A stretch of 64,000 nucleotides of DNA from Ottowia thiooxydans DSM 14619 (GCF_000422885.1 NZ_AUGX01000014.1:124001-188000); one strand, 5' to 3'; counted from the first letter of the stretch, positions 29,560 through 39,616 are shown. Numbers and translations are program-made. The notes: generated from the sequence alone by a model not told the origin.

Positions 29560-30264
29560 TTAGGCAGCGCGACGAACCATCAATTCCTTGATCTTCCCAA
29601 TGGCTTTGGTTGGATTCAAGCCTTTGGGGCATACATCGACACAGTTCATGATCGAAGTGCAGCGGAACAGACGATAGGGGTCGTCCAGGTTGTCGAGACG
29701 TTCACCGGTGGCTTGGTCACGGCTGTCGGCGATGAACCGGTAAGCCTGCAGCAGACCGGCTGGGCCTACGAATTTGTCAGGGTTCCACCAGAAGCTAGGG
29801 CACGAAGTGGAGCAGCTGGCGCACAGAATGCACTCGTAAAGGCCGTTCAGCTCTTCACGCTCTTCAGGCGACTGCAAGCGCTCTTTTTCGGGCGGGATCG
29901 CCTCGTTGATGAGGTAAGGCTTGATCGAATCGTACTGTTTGAAGAACAGCGTCATGTCGACGATCAGATCCCGCACCACAGGCAGGCCGGGCAGGGGCTT
30001 GAGCACGATCGTGCCTTTGAGCGTGCGCATATTGGTCAGGCACGCCAAGCCATTCTTGCCGTTGATGTTCATGGCATCCGAGCCACAAACACCCTCACGG
30101 CAGGAGCGGCGGAACGACAGGGTAGGGTCCTGTTCTTTCAGCTTGACCAGTGCGTCAAGCAACATGCGCTCATGGCCTTCGAGTTCGATCTCGATGGTTT
30201 GCATGTAGGGCTTGGTATCTTTATCGGGATCGTACCGGTAGATCTTGAATGTGCGTTTTTCCAT
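29560..30264 (-). CDS. sdhB: Succinate dehydrogenase iron-sulfur subunit
   Basis: A 234-residue subunit with three FeS clusters: [2Fe-2S] Cys in SCREGVCGSDAMNI and NGLACLTN, [4Fe-4S] in CILCASCSTSCPSFW, and [3Fe-4S] in CTSIMNCVDVCPKGLNP. It carries electrons from SdhA FAD to ubiquinone at SdhCD. Length is normal, and it lies 22 bp downstream of sdhA. Confidence 0.97.
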   Translation of the reverse strand: MEKRTFKIYRYDPDKDTKPYMQTIEIELEGHERMLLDALVKLKEQDPTLSFRRSCREGVCGSDAMNINGKNGLACLTNMRTLKGTIVLKPLPGLPVVRDLIVDMTLFFKQYDSIKPYLINEAIPPEKERLQSPEEREELNGLYECILCASCSTSCPSFWWNPDKFVGPAGLLQAYRFIADSRDQATGERLDNLDDPYRLFRCTSIMNCVDVCPKGLNPTKAIGKIKELMVRRAA

Positions 30265-30286
30265 CGTCTAGTCCTCTGTTCTTTGC

Positions 30287-32092
30287 TTAGAACGTGCGCA
30301 CTTTAGGCGGCACAGATTCGACCGTGAGCGGTTGCATGCGCACGGGCTTGTAGCTCAGGCTGTTGTTTTCCGAATGCCACAGCGTGTGTTTCATCCAGTT
30401 GGCGTCGTCGCGGCCAAGTGGGGCGGTAGGGTGGTCCGCGGGGTGTTCGTAGTCGAGCACCGTGTGGGCGCCGCGGCATTCCTTGCGTGCAGCGGCTGAG
30501 ACCATGGTGGCCTGAGCAACTTCGATCAAGTTCTCAACTTCCAGTGCTTCGATGCGCGCTGTATTGAACACTTTGGAGTTGTCTTGCAAACCGATGCCCT
30601 TGGCGCGCTCGCGCAAGGCAGCAATCTTGACGACACCTTCATCCATGCTGGCTTGCGTGCGGAACACACCCGCATGCAATTGCATGGCGGAGCGGATATC
30701 GTTGGCGACGGTTTGGGAGTATTCGCCGTTGTTCGCATTGTCGAGGCGGTTGAGGCGCTCAAGCGAAGCGTCTGCAGCGTTGGCCGGCAGATCTTTGTGC
30801 GTGGTGTTTTTGCTGAACTCAATGATGTGGTTACCGGCGGCTTTGCCGAATACCAGCAGATCGAGCAGCGAGTTTGTGCCCAGGCGGTTGGCACCGTGCA
30901 CGCTCACGCAGGAGCATTCGCCTACGGCGTAGAGGCCGTTCACCGGCACATTGGGATCCGTCGCGGTGGGCATAACCACCTGGCCGTGGATGTTCGTCGG
31001 GATACCGCCCATCTGGTAGTGGATGGTGGGCACCACAGGAATAGGTTCCTTGGTGATGTCGACGTTAGCGAAGTTGACGCCGATCTCATACACGGAGGGC
31101 AGGCGCTTATGGATGGTTTCCGCACCCAGGTGATCCAGCTTGAGCAGGATGTAGTCCTTGTTAGGACCGCAGCCTCGTCCTTCCTTGATCTCCTGATCCA
31201 TGGAGCGGGAGACGAAGTCGCGTGGAGCCAAGTCTTTCAACGTAGGCGCGTAACGCTCCATGAAGCGCTCGCCGTTGCTGTTCAGCAAAATGGCGCCTTC
31301 TCCGCGGCAGCCCTCGGTCAGCAACACGCCGGCACCGGCAACGCCGGTGGGGTGAAACTGCCAGAACTCCATGTCTTGGAGAGGGATGCCCGAACGGGCT
31401 GCCATTCCCAAGCCGTCGCCTGTGTTGATGAAGGCGTTGGTACTGGCGCCAAAGATGCGTCCGGCGCCGCCAGTGGCGAGCATGACGGTCTTGGCATGCA
31501 GCACGTACAGCTCGCCCGTTTCCATTTCGAGGGCAGTGACTCCCACCACATCGCCCTGGTCGTCGCGAACCAGATCAAGTGCCATCCATTCAACGAAGAA
31601 GGTGGTCTTGGCTTTCACGTTCTGTTGGTACAGGGTGTGCAACATGGCGTGGCCAGTGCGGTCTGCAGCAGCGCAGGCACGTTGCACGGGCTTTTCGCCG
31701 TAGTTGGCTGTGTGGCCGCCGAATGGACGTTGGTAGATGGTGCCGTCTGCATTGCGGTCAAACGGCATGCCCATGTGTTCAAGGTCGTAAACCACCTTGG
31801 GTGCTTCGCGGCACATGAATTCGATGGCATCCTGGTCGCCCAGCCAATCACTGCCCTTGATGGTGTCGTAGAAGTGATAGTGCCAATTGTCTTCGCTCAT
31901 ATTGCCGAGCGATGCGCCCACGCCGCCTTGGGCAGCTACCGTGTGCGAACGGGTTGGGAAGACTTTTGACAGCACGGCAACGTTCAAGCCAGCACGCGCC
32001 AGTTGTAGAGATGCGCGCATGCCAGATCCGCCTGCGCCAACGATCACCACATCGAACTTGCGAGTGGTTACTTGCTCTTTTGTATAACTCAT
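30287..32092 (-). CDS. sdhA: Succinate dehydrogenase flavoprotein subunit
   Basis: A 601-residue flavoprotein. The FAD-binding GxGxxG is in VVIVGAGGSGMRASLQLARA, and the covalent-FAD histidine is H50 in PTRSHTVAAQGG. Active-site and substrate-loop segments include MEFWQFHPTGVAGAGVLLTE and GGIPTNIHGQV. It oxidises succinate to fumarate on the cytoplasmic face of complex II. Start ATG 32092 begins MSYTKEQVTTRKFDVVIVGA, standard for the family. Confidence 0.97.
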   Translation of the reverse strand: MSYTKEQVTTRKFDVVIVGAGGSGMRASLQLARAGLNVAVLSKVFPTRSHTVAAQGGVGASLGNMSEDNWHYHFYDTIKGSDWLGDQDAIEFMCREAPKVVYDLEHMGMPFDRNADGTIYQRPFGGHTANYGEKPVQRACAAADRTGHAMLHTLYQQNVKAKTTFFVEWMALDLVRDDQGDVVGVTALEMETGELYVLHAKTVMLATGGAGRIFGASTNAFINTGDGLGMAARSGIPLQDMEFWQFHPTGVAGAGVLLTEGCRGEGAILLNSNGERFMERYAPTLKDLAPRDFVSRSMDQEIKEGRGCGPNKDYILLKLDHLGAETIHKRLPSVYEIGVNFANVDITKEPIPVVPTIHYQMGGIPTNIHGQVVMPTATDPNVPVNGLYAVGECSCVSVHGANRLGTNSLLDLLVFGKAAGNHIIEFSKNTTHKDLPANAADASLERLNRLDNANNGEYSQTVANDIRSAMQLHAGVFRTQASMDEGVVKIAALRERAKGIGLQDNSKVFNTARIEALEVENLIEVAQATMVSAAARKECRGAHTVLDYEHPADHPTAPLGRDDANWMKHTLWHSENNSLSYKPVRMQPLTVESVPPKVRTF

Positions 32093-32139
32093 GATCGTGG
32101 ATTCAATTCTTATGTCGTTTCAAGTAGATCAACGGCAAC

Positions 32140-32505
32140 TCAGAGGCGCCACAGCACCTGCACGGCCCATCCTGCGCAGCCCACCAGCCAGACAAGCGTC
32201 AGGGTGTCCAGAAACAGTTTGAGACCAACTGGTTTGACGTAATCCATAAAGACGTTGCGGATACCAACCCAGGCGTGCCAGGCCAATCCCACGATGACGG
32301 AGAACGTCAACACCTTCATCCATTGCGAGGAAAAAATGCCCGCCCATTTGTCATAGCCCATTGGGCCTTTGTTGACCAGCACCTGGACCAGCACGATCAA
32401 GGTGAAGACGGCCATCAGCGCGCCTGTGAAACGTTGGCTTAGCCAATCACGCAGACCATAGTGCGCGCCTACGACAAGACGCTTGGAACCGTAGTTCACT
32501 GCCAT
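32140..32505 (-). CDS. sdhD: Succinate dehydrogenase membrane anchor subunit
   Basis: A 121-residue protein with three transmembrane helices (ALMAVFTLIVLVQVLV; VLTFSVIVGLAWHAWVGI; LFLDTLTLVWLVGCAGWAVQ). HAWVGIRNVFMDYVKP carries the heme b histidine region. Start choice: ATG 32505 (MAVNYGSKRLVVG) follows AAGGGGAAAG; a longer frame from 32526 starts before the ribosome binding site and is rejected. It lies 17 bp after sdhC. Confidence 0.92.
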   Translation of the reverse strand: MAVNYGSKRLVVGAHYGLRDWLSQRFTGALMAVFTLIVLVQVLVNKGPMGYDKWAGIFSSQWMKVLTFSVIVGLAWHAWVGIRNVFMDYVKPVGLKLFLDTLTLVWLVGCAGWAVQVLWRL

Positions 32506-32522
32506 TTTCTTTCCCCTTCTTC

Positions 32523-32951
32523 TCAATACAAACCAAACAGCTTGGCACCCAAGATCACGGTGAGCGCCACGCTCAGGACCAGGGTCGTGAGGGCCGTGCT
32601 TCTACCAAATTCCTTGCTCAACTTATGCGTGGCATCCATGTAGAGGTGACGCAAGCCTGCGATCAGGTGGTGCAGATAGGCCCAGATGAGCGCGAGCACG
32701 ACCAACTTGATGAACCAGCCGGGGAAAAACCACAGTCCGGTGGTGAAGGCCGCAGTGAACTGACCAAAAGAAACTTCCGAAGAAACCGATTTGTCGAACA
32801 GCCAGATGATGAACGGCAACAACAGGAACATCAGGGCACCACTGATCCGGTGAAGGATCGACACGATGGCCGCCGGCGGCATGCGGTAGGTGGTTATGTC
32901 GGTGATGTTGATGTTGCGGAACTCAGGCCGTTTCTTGGCAACTTCGCTCAT
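32523..32951 (-). CDS. sdhC: Succinate dehydrogenase cytochrome b556 subunit
   Basis: A 142-residue protein with three transmembrane helices. The quinone/heme region has RPEFRNINITDI, SILHRISGALMFLLLPFIIW with the conserved SxxHR, and HHLIAGLRHLYMDATH with the heme-ligand His. Start at ATG 32951 (MSEVAKKRPEF); the in-frame extension to 33035 would overlap the gntR gene and lacks homology. It is the first gene of the sdh operon. Confidence 0.93.
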   Translation of the reverse strand: MSEVAKKRPEFRNINITDITTYRMPPAAIVSILHRISGALMFLLLPFIIWLFDKSVSSEVSFGQFTAAFTTGLWFFPGWFIKLVVLALIWAYLHHLIAGLRHLYMDATHKLSKEFGRSTALTTLVLSVALTVILGAKLFGLY

Positions 32952-33031
32952 GGGAGATCTTTCTTCAATGTGTAACGACAAGGTCGTAGTTCGCGGGCAA
33001 ATTTTGTAAATTCTATTGCAATGCAGCAGAC

Positions 33032-33829
33032 TCAACTGAGATGGTTGCGATAGTAGTGCGTATCAGTGCGGTACAAGCCGCGGCGAAGCTCCATGGGAAC
33101 GTCGTTGTAAGTGTAGGCAATACGCTCTACGCTGAGCAGTGGTGTCGCCGGAGTGACTCCCAGCAAATCTGCTTGCGCTGTATCCGGCAAAACGGCCCTA
33201 ATTTTCTCGTCGGCGCGCACCATGCGCACTCCAAATTCAGCTTCAAAGAGCGCGTACATGGGGCCGTGATAGGCAGCCAGTCGTTCGGCGGTCAAGCCTT
33301 TGAATGGGCCGCCAGGAAGCCAGAGGTCTTCGCAAATGGTGGGAACGCCGGTGAAGGTCAGTACGCGCCGTGCCTGAAGAACAGGGTCTCCAGTGCGCAA
33401 TGCCAGCGCACGCGCAATTTCAGCGCTTGCCCGCAGGCGCTTGCATTCAATGATTTCTCGTTGGGCCGGGCCTTCGCTGTCTGTGGTGCCGCTGTCAGGC
33501 TCCAGGCGAAGGAAACGGTACTGCACGTGCTGCTCGGCATGCGTGGCCACGAACGTGCCGCGGCCCTGCCGACGCATCAGTAAGTTCTCAGAAGCCAGTT
33601 CATCCACGGCTTTGCGTACCGTTCCCTGGCTGACGCGAAAACGTGCTGCAAGGTCGAATTCGCTGGGGATGACCTCACCAGGCTTCCACTCGCCCTGTTG
33701 CAGGCTGCGCAGGATCAAACCCTTGATTTGCTGATAAAGCGGACTGAATGCAGGGGTTCCACCACCCGAGGGCAAGCCGGGAGAGAACGGCGGCTCGGAA
33801 TCTGAGAGAGAAAAGGCGGGGGTGGCCAT
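33032..33829 (-). CDS. GntR/HutC-type transcriptional regulator
   Basis: A 265-residue regulator. The winged HTH is at ~28-95 (LYQQIKGLILRSLQQGEWKP; RVSQGTVRKAVDELASENLL), followed by a UTRA ligand domain (VQYRFLRLEPDSG ... GLYRTDTHYYRNH). It sits between divergent mdh and the sdh-gltA operon, the usual position for the Comamonadaceae TCA regulator, so control of mdh and sdh is likely. A perfect 12-bp palindrome lies 112 bp upstream of its start and is a candidate operator. The effector is unknown; a TCA intermediate is a reasonable guess. Confidence 0.88.
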   Translation of the reverse strand: MATPAFSLSDSEPPFSPGLPSGGGTPAFSPLYQQIKGLILRSLQQGEWKPGEVIPSEFDLAARFRVSQGTVRKAVDELASENLLMRRQGRGTFVATHAEQHVQYRFLRLEPDSGTTDSEGPAQREIIECKRLRASAEIARALALRTGDPVLQARRVLTFTGVPTICEDLWLPGGPFKGLTAERLAAYHGPMYALFEAEFGVRMVRADEKIRAVLPDTAQADLLGVTPATPLLSVERIAYTYNDVPMELRRGLYRTDTHYYRNHLS

Positions 33830-33940
33830 AGGTGGGTAGATGTCTTCGGCGCGAAAGCAGGAAATGAAAAAGCGCGCCCTTCATGGGGACCCCCAGTTTT
33901 TCACGGGTTCCCTGGCCGCCGTCGGGGCAGGGCAATCATA

Positions 33941-33952
33941 TCTTATATAAGA
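33941..33952. promoter_or_regulatory. Palindromic operator candidate in the gntR-mdh intergenic region
   Basis: TCTTATATAAGA, a perfect 12-bp palindrome, lies 12 bp upstream of the putative -35 box of mdh and between the divergent gntR and mdh genes. The GntR-family neighbour is the most likely binder. This is inference from position. Confidence 0.5.
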
Positions 33953-33963
33953 CACAAGACAAA

Positions 33964-33993
33964 TTGACCGTATGGGGATTTCCCGGATACACT
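33964..33993 (+). promoter_or_regulatory. Putative sigma-70 promoter of mdh
   Basis: TTGACC and TACACT are separated by 18 bp, 95 bp upstream of the mdh start. The match to -35/-10 consensus is good. Confidence 0.55.
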
Positions 33994-34088
33994 CCCAGGT
34001 TAATCGCCATGCTCCTTGGCTTGCGGTTTGACCGCATCGGGGCGTATAGGCCGTTACCGTTTTCTCAATACCAACTGGAGTTTTTTCG

Positions 34089-35075
34089 ATGAGCAAGAAG
34101 CCTGTTCGCGTCGCCGTTACCGGCGCCGCCGGTCAAATTGGTTACGCCCTGCTGTTTCGCATTGCTTCCGGCGAAATGCTGGGCAAGGATCAGCCGGTCA
34201 TCCTCCAGTTGCTCGAAATCCCTGATGAAAAAGCGCAAAAGGCGCTTACAGGCGTGATGATGGAGTTGCAAGATTGCGCATTCCCACTGCTGGTGGGTAT
34301 GGAAGCGCACAGCGATCCCATGACCGCCTTCAAGGATATCGATTACGCACTGCTGGTGGGTGCTCGTCCTCGCGGTCCTGGCATGGAGCGCGCCGATTTG
34401 CTGGCTGCCAACGCGCAGATTTTCACTGCACAGGGCAAAGCGCTCGACAAAGTGGCCAGCCGCAACGTCAAGGTGCTGGTGGTGGGCAACCCTGCTAACA
34501 CTAACGCCTACATCGCGATGAAATCCGCTCCTAGCCTGCCTGCTAAGAACTTCACCGCCATGCTGCGTCTGGACCACAACCGCGCTCTGAGCCAAGTGGC
34601 AGCGAAAACAGGCAAGCCTGTGGCCGCTATCGGGAAGCTTACAGTTTGGGGCAACCACTCGCCCACCATGTACGCTGACTACCGCTTTGCCACCATTGAT
34701 GGCGAAGCCGTCAAGGACATGATCAACGATCAAGAGTGGAACGCCAACGTGTTCCTGCCCACCGTCGGCAAGCGTGGCGCCGCCATCATTGATGCACGTG
34801 GCTTGTCCTCAGCTGCCTCCGCTGCCAATGCCGCTATCGATCACATGCGTGATTGGGCACTGGGAACCAATGGCGAGTGGGTCACGATGGGTATTCCATC
34901 GCAGGGCTGGTATGGCATTCCTCAGGATACGATTTTTGGCTTCCCCGTGACTTGCGAGAACGGCGAATACAAAATCATCGAAGGCCTGCCAATCGATGCT
35001 TTCAGCCAAGAGCGCATCAACAAAACCTTGGAAGAGCTCGAAGGCGAGAAAGACGGCGTCAAGCATCTGCTTTGA
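34089..35075 (+). CDS. mdh: Malate dehydrogenase
   Basis: A 328-residue NAD-dependent enzyme interconverting malate and oxaloacetate. The Rossmann motif [20 protein letters not shown] is near the N-terminus. Substrate-binding arginines are in [15 protein letters not shown], and the catalytic His is in [16 protein letters not shown]. Length and sequence are those of the cytosolic-type MDH of betaproteobacteria. It starts a plus-strand run with the CitE-like lyase and acnB. Confidence 0.97.
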   Translation: MSKKPVRVAVTGAAGQIGYALLFRIASGEMLGKDQPVILQLLEIPDEKAQKALTGVMMELQDCAFPLLVGMEAHSDPMTAFKDIDYALLVGARPRGPGMERADLLAANAQIFTAQGKALDKVASRNVKVLVVGNPANTNAYIAMKSAPSLPAKNFTAMLRLDHNRALSQVAAKTGKPVAAIGKLTVWGNHSPTMYADYRFATIDGEAVKDMINDQEWNANVFLPTVGKRGAAIIDARGLSSAASAANAAIDHMRDWALGTNGEWVTMGIPSQGWYGIPQDTIFGFPVTCENGEYKIIEGLPIDAFSQERINKTLEELEGEKDGVKHLL

Positions 35076-35085
35076 TGCAACTTGG

Positions 35086-35117
35086 CTCACTCTCTCCTTT
35101 TTTGGGGTGAGAGTGAG
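35086..35117 (+). terminator. Hairpin downstream of mdh
   Basis: CTCACTCTC and GAGAGTGAG form a 9-bp stem 11 bp after the mdh stop. The T run is in the loop rather than after the stem, so it may be a weak terminator or an mRNA 3'-end stabiliser. Confidence 0.5.
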
Positions 35118-35242
35118 GCCGGGTTTGGGGGGAGGGCGGCGGCGCAGATAAGAAAAAAAGCCTGTGCTTAGAGCATGTTGCTACAAGGAAGAGAAATCTC
35201 TCTGCGCATCAGCCCTCCAATCGCTTTTTCACACCTCCCACC

Positions 35243-36217
35243 ATGCAGCATCCTCGCGATATTCTTCTCGGCGCTCAAGCCACAGCTGGCATGCTGCCGG
35301 TTTGTGACCATTACAGCGGCGTCGAAGCGCGTATGCGCAAGAGCCTGCAGCTGCAGGCTGAAATGACTCAGGAGTTCGGAACCTGCGTCTTCGATGTCAC
35401 GCTCGATTGCGAAGATGGTGCTCCGGTGGGTGGCGAGACCGAACATGCCGCGCTGGTCACTGAACTGGCCCTCGCGGCCCCTGCGGATGCAAGGGTCGGG
35501 GTTCGGGTGCACCCGGTCGATCACCCCTCATTCGAAGCTGATATCGCGCAAATCGCTGGCAGGGCGGGTGGCCGGCTTTCTCACATCATGATTCCCAAGG
35601 TGGAGTCAGTGAATGATGTTGAGCTCGCAGAAAAAGCCCTTTTGTCGGCCTATCCTGCCGGCCTGCCCTTACAGGTGTTGATTGAGTCGCCAGCGGCTGT
35701 GCACCGTGCTTTTGAAATCGCAGCCCATCCGCGCGTTCAATCGCTCAGTTTCGGTTTGATGGATTTTGTGTCTGCCCATGCAGGCGCGATTCCCGCAGAT
35801 GGCATGGGCATTGAAGGCCAGTTTACGCATCCACTGGTATTGCGTGCCAAACTTGAAATTGCTTCGGCCGCACACGCATCTGGCAAGGTTCCCTCGCATT
35901 GTGTGGTGACCGAATTCAATGATGTGCAGGCCATGCAGACAGCCGCGCGGCGCGCGGCGCGCGAGTTTGGCTATACCCGCATGTGGAGTATTCACCCTAG
36001 CCAAATTCGCCCCATTCTGGAGGCCTTTGCCCCGGATGAAAGGCAGATAGAAACGGCCGCTGCCATTTTGCTGGCAGCCGTTAAAGCCGATTGGGCTCCC
36101 ATCAGCTATGCCGGTGCATTGCATGACCGTGCCAGTTATCGGCATTTCTGGCATGTGCTGGAACGAGCACACGGTACTGGCCGAGCGCTTCCCTCGGAGG
36201 TGATGCCATGGTTTTGA
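35243..36217 (+). CDS. HpcH/HpaI aldolase / CitE-like CoA-ester lyase family protein
   Basis: A 324-residue TIM-barrel lyase of the CitE/malyl-CoA lyase group. Metal and substrate segments are visible: VTLDCEDGAPVGGE, HIMIPKVESVNDVELAEKAL, LQVLIESPAAVHRAFEIA, SFGLMDFVSAHAG and RMWSIHPSQIRPI. Family members cleave (S)-citramalyl- or malyl-CoA or citryl-ACP. Its place between mdh and acnB suggests malyl/citramalyl-CoA turnover linked to the TCA cycle, but the substrate cannot be read from sequence. It has a separate leader of 167 bp after mdh. Confidence 0.82.
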   Translation: MQHPRDILLGAQATAGMLPVCDHYSGVEARMRKSLQLQAEMTQEFGTCVFDVTLDCEDGAPVGGETEHAALVTELALAAPADARVGVRVHPVDHPSFEADIAQIAGRAGGRLSHIMIPKVESVNDVELAEKALLSAYPAGLPLQVLIESPAAVHRAFEIAAHPRVQSLSFGLMDFVSAHAGAIPADGMGIEGQFTHPLVLRAKLEIASAAHASGKVPSHCVVTEFNDVQAMQTAARRAAREFGYTRMWSIHPSQIRPILEAFAPDERQIETAAAILLAAVKADWAPISYAGALHDRASYRHFWHVLERAHGTGRALPSEVMPWF

Positions 36218-36299
36218 ACTTTGACCGTGTGACGCACCCGCGTCTGAATGTCATTTCCCTCTCGTATTCTTTCGCTTTTACCCAGAAGGTGGCTTACCC

Positions 36300-36881
36300 A
36301 TGACCATTAAGCTCATTGCCCTCGCTACGTTGACTGCTGCCTTGTCGCTGCCGAGTGGTGTCGTTCAGGCGCAAACGGCCAACAATGCCAAGAAGCCGGC
36401 AGCCACGAAGGCGGCTCCGGCCGCGAAAAAAGCCCCAGTCAAGAAAGCCGCTCCCAAACCTCGGGTACCTGTGAAAACGGCTAAGGCGGTGGAAGCCAAC
36501 ACCCCTGTGGTGCCTCTTTCCAGCCGCCTGACAGAAGCGGAATTGGCCATTGCCGACGTTATTCATACCGGCAAGATCCAGTGTGAGCTTGGCGCCGACG
36601 TCACCGTGAAAGCGGATGAAGCCAACCGTGGTTTCTTCTATATCAGCACTGGCAAGCGTCGTTACTACATGTACCCGGTCGAAAGCCGCACAGGCGCTAT
36701 TCGTCTGGAAGATGGCCGTGCGGGTGCCATGTGGCTCCAGTTGGGCAACAAATCCATGCTGATGGATCAGCGAGCCGGCCAGCGAGTGGCTGATGAATGC
36801 GCCACGGACGCTCAGCGCCTCGTCGCCGAGCACATGAAAGTCAATAAAACCCCCGGCCTGTTGGACGACCCGAAAAAGTAA
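36300..36881 (+). CDS. Exported protein with Lys/Ala/Pro-rich linker, function unknown
   Basis: A 193-residue protein with a signal peptide (LIALATLTAALSLPSGVVQA, cleavage near QAQ). A histone-tail-like Lys/Ala/Pro segment follows at ~25-68 (AAPAAKKAPVKKAAP). A compact C-terminal domain of ~120 residues includes KIQCELGADVTVKADEANRG, RGFFYISTGKRRYYMYPVES and VADECATDAQRL. The two Cys may form a disulfide. I recognise it only as a hypothetical protein commonly found next to acnB in Comamonadaceae. It lies 60 bp upstream of acnB on the same strand. Confidence 0.7.
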   Translation: MTIKLIALATLTAALSLPSGVVQAQTANNAKKPAATKAAPAAKKAPVKKAAPKPRVPVKTAKAVEANTPVVPLSSRLTEAELAIADVIHTGKIQCELGADVTVKADEANRGFFYISTGKRRYYMYPVESRTGAIRLEDGRAGAMWLQLGNKSMLMDQRAGQRVADECATDAQRLVAEHMKVNKTPGLLDDPKK

Positions 36882-36941
36882 GGCACGAAAAATGCGTCCG
36901 CATTGGCGAGTGTTGTGAATAGTCAAGTTTCAGGAGAAAAA

Positions 36942-39533
36942 ATGTTAAATAACTACCGTACCCACGTTGCTGAACGCGCTGCCCTTGGTATTCCTCCGCT
37001 CCCGCTGGATGCCAAGCAAACTGCAGATTTGATCGAACTCATCAAGAACCCGCCAGCAGGCGAAGATGCTTTCCTTCTCGACTTGCTGACGCACCGCATT
37101 CCGCCGGGAGTAGATGACGCCGCTAAAGTCAAAGCCAGCTTCCTGGCGGCCGTGGCCCATGGCGATTTGCAAGTTGCCCTTATCAGCAAGGCCAAAGCTA
37201 CGCAGTTGCTCGGCACAATGGTCGGCGGCTACAACGTACACCCGTTGATCGAATTGCTGGACGACCCTGAAGTGGCCGGCGTGGCAGCGGATGCGCTGAA
37301 GAAGACGCTGCTGATGTTCGATTTCTTCAACGACGTCGCTATCAAGGTCAAGGCAGGCAATGTCAAGGCCAAGGAAGTCATGCAGAGCTGGGCTGATGCT
37401 GAGTGGTTCACCAGCCGACCTGAAGTGGCTAAAAAGATCACCGTCACGGTGTTCAAGGTCCCCGGCGAAACCAATACCGACGATCTTTCACCTGCACCTG
37501 ATGCCTGGAGCCGCCCTGACATCCCGCTGCACTACCTGGCCATGCTGAAGAACACTCGTTCTGACGCGGCCTTCGTGCCAGAAGAAGATGGCAAGCGCGG
37601 CCCGATGAAGTTCATCGAAGACCTGAAGAAAAAAGGCCATCTGGTGGCTTATGTCGGCGATGTGGTCGGCACCGGTTCCAGCCGTAAATCAGCTACCAAC
37701 AGCACGATTTGGGCGACAGGTGTAGACATTCCGTTTGTGCCAAACAAGCGTTTCGGCGGTGTCACACTGGGTGGCAAAATCGCTCCTATCTTCTTCAACA
37801 CGCAAGAGGATTCCGGTGCGTTGCCGATCGAGGTGGACGTCACCAACTTCAACATGGGCGACGTGCTGGACATCTTCCCCTATGAAGGCAGGATCGAGCG
37901 GGACGGCCAGAAGGTCGCAGATTTCCAGCTCAAAAACGATCTGCTTTTGGATGAAGTGCAGGCCGGCGGCCGCATCAACCTCATCATCGGCCGCTCGCTG
38001 ACAGCCAAGGCTCGTGAGACCTTGGGGCTTCCGGCCTCGAACGTGTTCCGTCTGTCCGTAGCACCTGCTCAATCCAAAGCCGGTTTCACGGTTGCTCAGA
38101 AAATGGTTGGCCGCGCATGTGGCCTGCCAGAAGGACAGGGCGTTCGTCCGGGCACGTACTGCGAGCCACGCATGACCACCGTAGGAAGCCAGGACACCAC
38201 TGGTCCCATGACGCGTGACGAGCTGAAAGACCTGGCCTGCCTCGGCTTCTCCGCCGATATGGTGATGCAATCGTTCTGCCATACCTCCGCGTATCCAAAG
38301 CCAGTGGACGTGAAAACCCACCGTGAACTTCCTGCCTTCATGAGCAACCGGGGCGGCGTGGCGCTGCGTCCGGGCGATGGCGTGATCCACTCATGGCTCA
38401 ACCGTTTGCTGCTCCCTGATACCGTGGGTACCGGCGGCGATTCGCATACTCGTTTCCCCATCGGCATTTCCTTCCCTGCTGGTTCCGGCCTCGTGGCCTT
38501 CGGTGCAGCCACTGGCGTGATGCCACTGGATATGCCCGAATCCATTCTGGTGCGCTTCAAAGGCGAGTTGCAACCGGGCGTCACTTTGCGTGATCTGGTG
38601 CACGCGATTCCTCTGTACGCCATCAAAAAAGGCTTGCTCACCGTAGCCAAGGCCGGCAAGATCAATGCCTTCTCTGGGCGCATTCTCGAGATCGAAGGCC
38701 TGCCAGATCTGAAGGTTGAGCAAGCGTTCGAGTTGTCAGATGCATCCGCTGAGCGCTCGGCTGCTGGCTGCACGATCAAGCTCAACAAAGAGCCAGTCAT
38801 GGAGTACCTGCAGTCGAACGTCGTTCTGATGAAGAACATGATCGCCCAAGGCTATGCAGACGCAAAAACCTTGATACGCCGCATCGAAAAAGTGGAAGCC
38901 TGGCTCGCCAAACCTGATCTGCTGGAAGCTGATAAGGATGCCGAGTACGCCGAAGTGATCGAGATCGATCTGGCTGACATCAAGGAGCCGATCGTTTGCT
39001 GCCCCAACGATCCTGATGACGCGAAGTTCCTGTCAGAAGTGGCCGGTACCAAGATCGACGAAGCCTTCATCGGCTCTTGCATGACCAACATCGGCCATTT
39101 CCGTGCAGCTGCCAAGCTGTTGGGCGGCCAGCGGGACATTCCGGTCAAGCTGTGGGTGGCACCGCCTACCAAGATGGACCAGGATGAGCTGATCAAGGAA
39201 GGGCATTACTCTGCCTTTGGTACCGCAGGTGCGCGCACGGAATCCCCCGGTTGCTCGCTGTGCATGGGTAACCAGGCTCAAGTGCGTGAGGGCGCCACGG
39301 TGATTTCCACCAGCACCCGTAACTTCCCTAACCGTCTGGGCAAGAACACGAATGTGTATCTGGGCTCGGCCGAGTTGGCTGCCATTGCTTCGCGTATCGG
39401 CAAGCTGCCTACCAAAGAGGAATACCTCAAGGAAATGGGCGTGATCGATGCAGACAAGGCAAGTGTCTATCGCTATATGAACTTCGATCAGATCGAAGAG
39501 TATGCGAATGTGGCCAAGGAAGTAGCGGCGTAA
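36942..39533 (+). CDS. acnB: Aconitate hydratase B (bifunctional with 2-methylisocitrate dehydratase)
   Basis: An 863-residue AcnB-type aconitase: HEAT-like N-terminal domain ([20 protein letters not shown]), swivel domain placed before the catalytic domains ([20 protein letters not shown]), then the cluster domain with Cys in [20 protein letters not shown] and [11 protein letters not shown]. It interconverts citrate and isocitrate. Start ATG 36942 is preceded by CAGGAG; the frame extends to 36903 but that segment is not family-like. Two terminator-like hairpins follow. Confidence 0.96.
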   Translation: MLNNYRTHVAERAALGIPPLPLDAKQTADLIELIKNPPAGEDAFLLDLLTHRIPPGVDDAAKVKASFLAAVAHGDLQVALISKAKATQLLGTMVGGYNVHPLIELLDDPEVAGVAADALKKTLLMFDFFNDVAIKVKAGNVKAKEVMQSWADAEWFTSRPEVAKKITVTVFKVPGETNTDDLSPAPDAWSRPDIPLHYLAMLKNTRSDAAFVPEEDGKRGPMKFIEDLKKKGHLVAYVGDVVGTGSSRKSATNSTIWATGVDIPFVPNKRFGGVTLGGKIAPIFFNTQEDSGALPIEVDVTNFNMGDVLDIFPYEGRIERDGQKVADFQLKNDLLLDEVQAGGRINLIIGRSLTAKARETLGLPASNVFRLSVAPAQSKAGFTVAQKMVGRACGLPEGQGVRPGTYCEPRMTTVGSQDTTGPMTRDELKDLACLGFSADMVMQSFCHTSAYPKPVDVKTHRELPAFMSNRGGVALRPGDGVIHSWLNRLLLPDTVGTGGDSHTRFPIGISFPAGSGLVAFGAATGVMPLDMPESILVRFKGELQPGVTLRDLVHAIPLYAIKKGLLTVAKAGKINAFSGRILEIEGLPDLKVEQAFELSDASAERSAAGCTIKLNKEPVMEYLQSNVVLMKNMIAQGYADAKTLIRRIEKVEAWLAKPDLLEADKDAEYAEVIEIDLADIKEPIVCCPNDPDDAKFLSEVAGTKIDEAFIGSCMTNIGHFRAAAKLLGGQRDIPVKLWVAPPTKMDQDELIKEGHYSAFGTAGARTESPGCSLCMGNQAQVREGATVISTSTRNFPNRLGKNTNVYLGSAELAAIASRIGKLPTKEEYLKEMGVIDADKASVYRYMNFDQIEEYANVAKEVAA

Positions 39534-39561
39534 GCGCTGTAGCTTCCCCTTTGCAATCAAG

Positions 39562-39578
39562 CAGCCTGCGGGCTGTTT
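39562..39578 (+). terminator. Terminator-like hairpin after acnB
   Basis: CAGCC-TGCG-GGCTG followed by TTT, 29 bp after the acnB stop. The stem is only 5 bp, with a tetraloop. Confidence 0.55.
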
Positions 39579-39594
39579 GAGCGCGCTGACAAAG

Positions 39595-39616
39595 CCTCCT
39601 GTAAAACGGAGGTTTT
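39595..39616 (+). terminator. Second terminator-like hairpin after acnB
   Basis: CCTCC and GGAGG separated by 8 nt and followed by TTTT. It lies 17 bp beyond the first hairpin and 131 bp before fdxA. Confidence 0.5.

Noticed and set aside
30584-31969. 461-codon open frame opposite sdhA
   Set aside because: It lies entirely antisense to a certain sdhA gene, has no recognisable family motif, and arises from high-GC codon bias.
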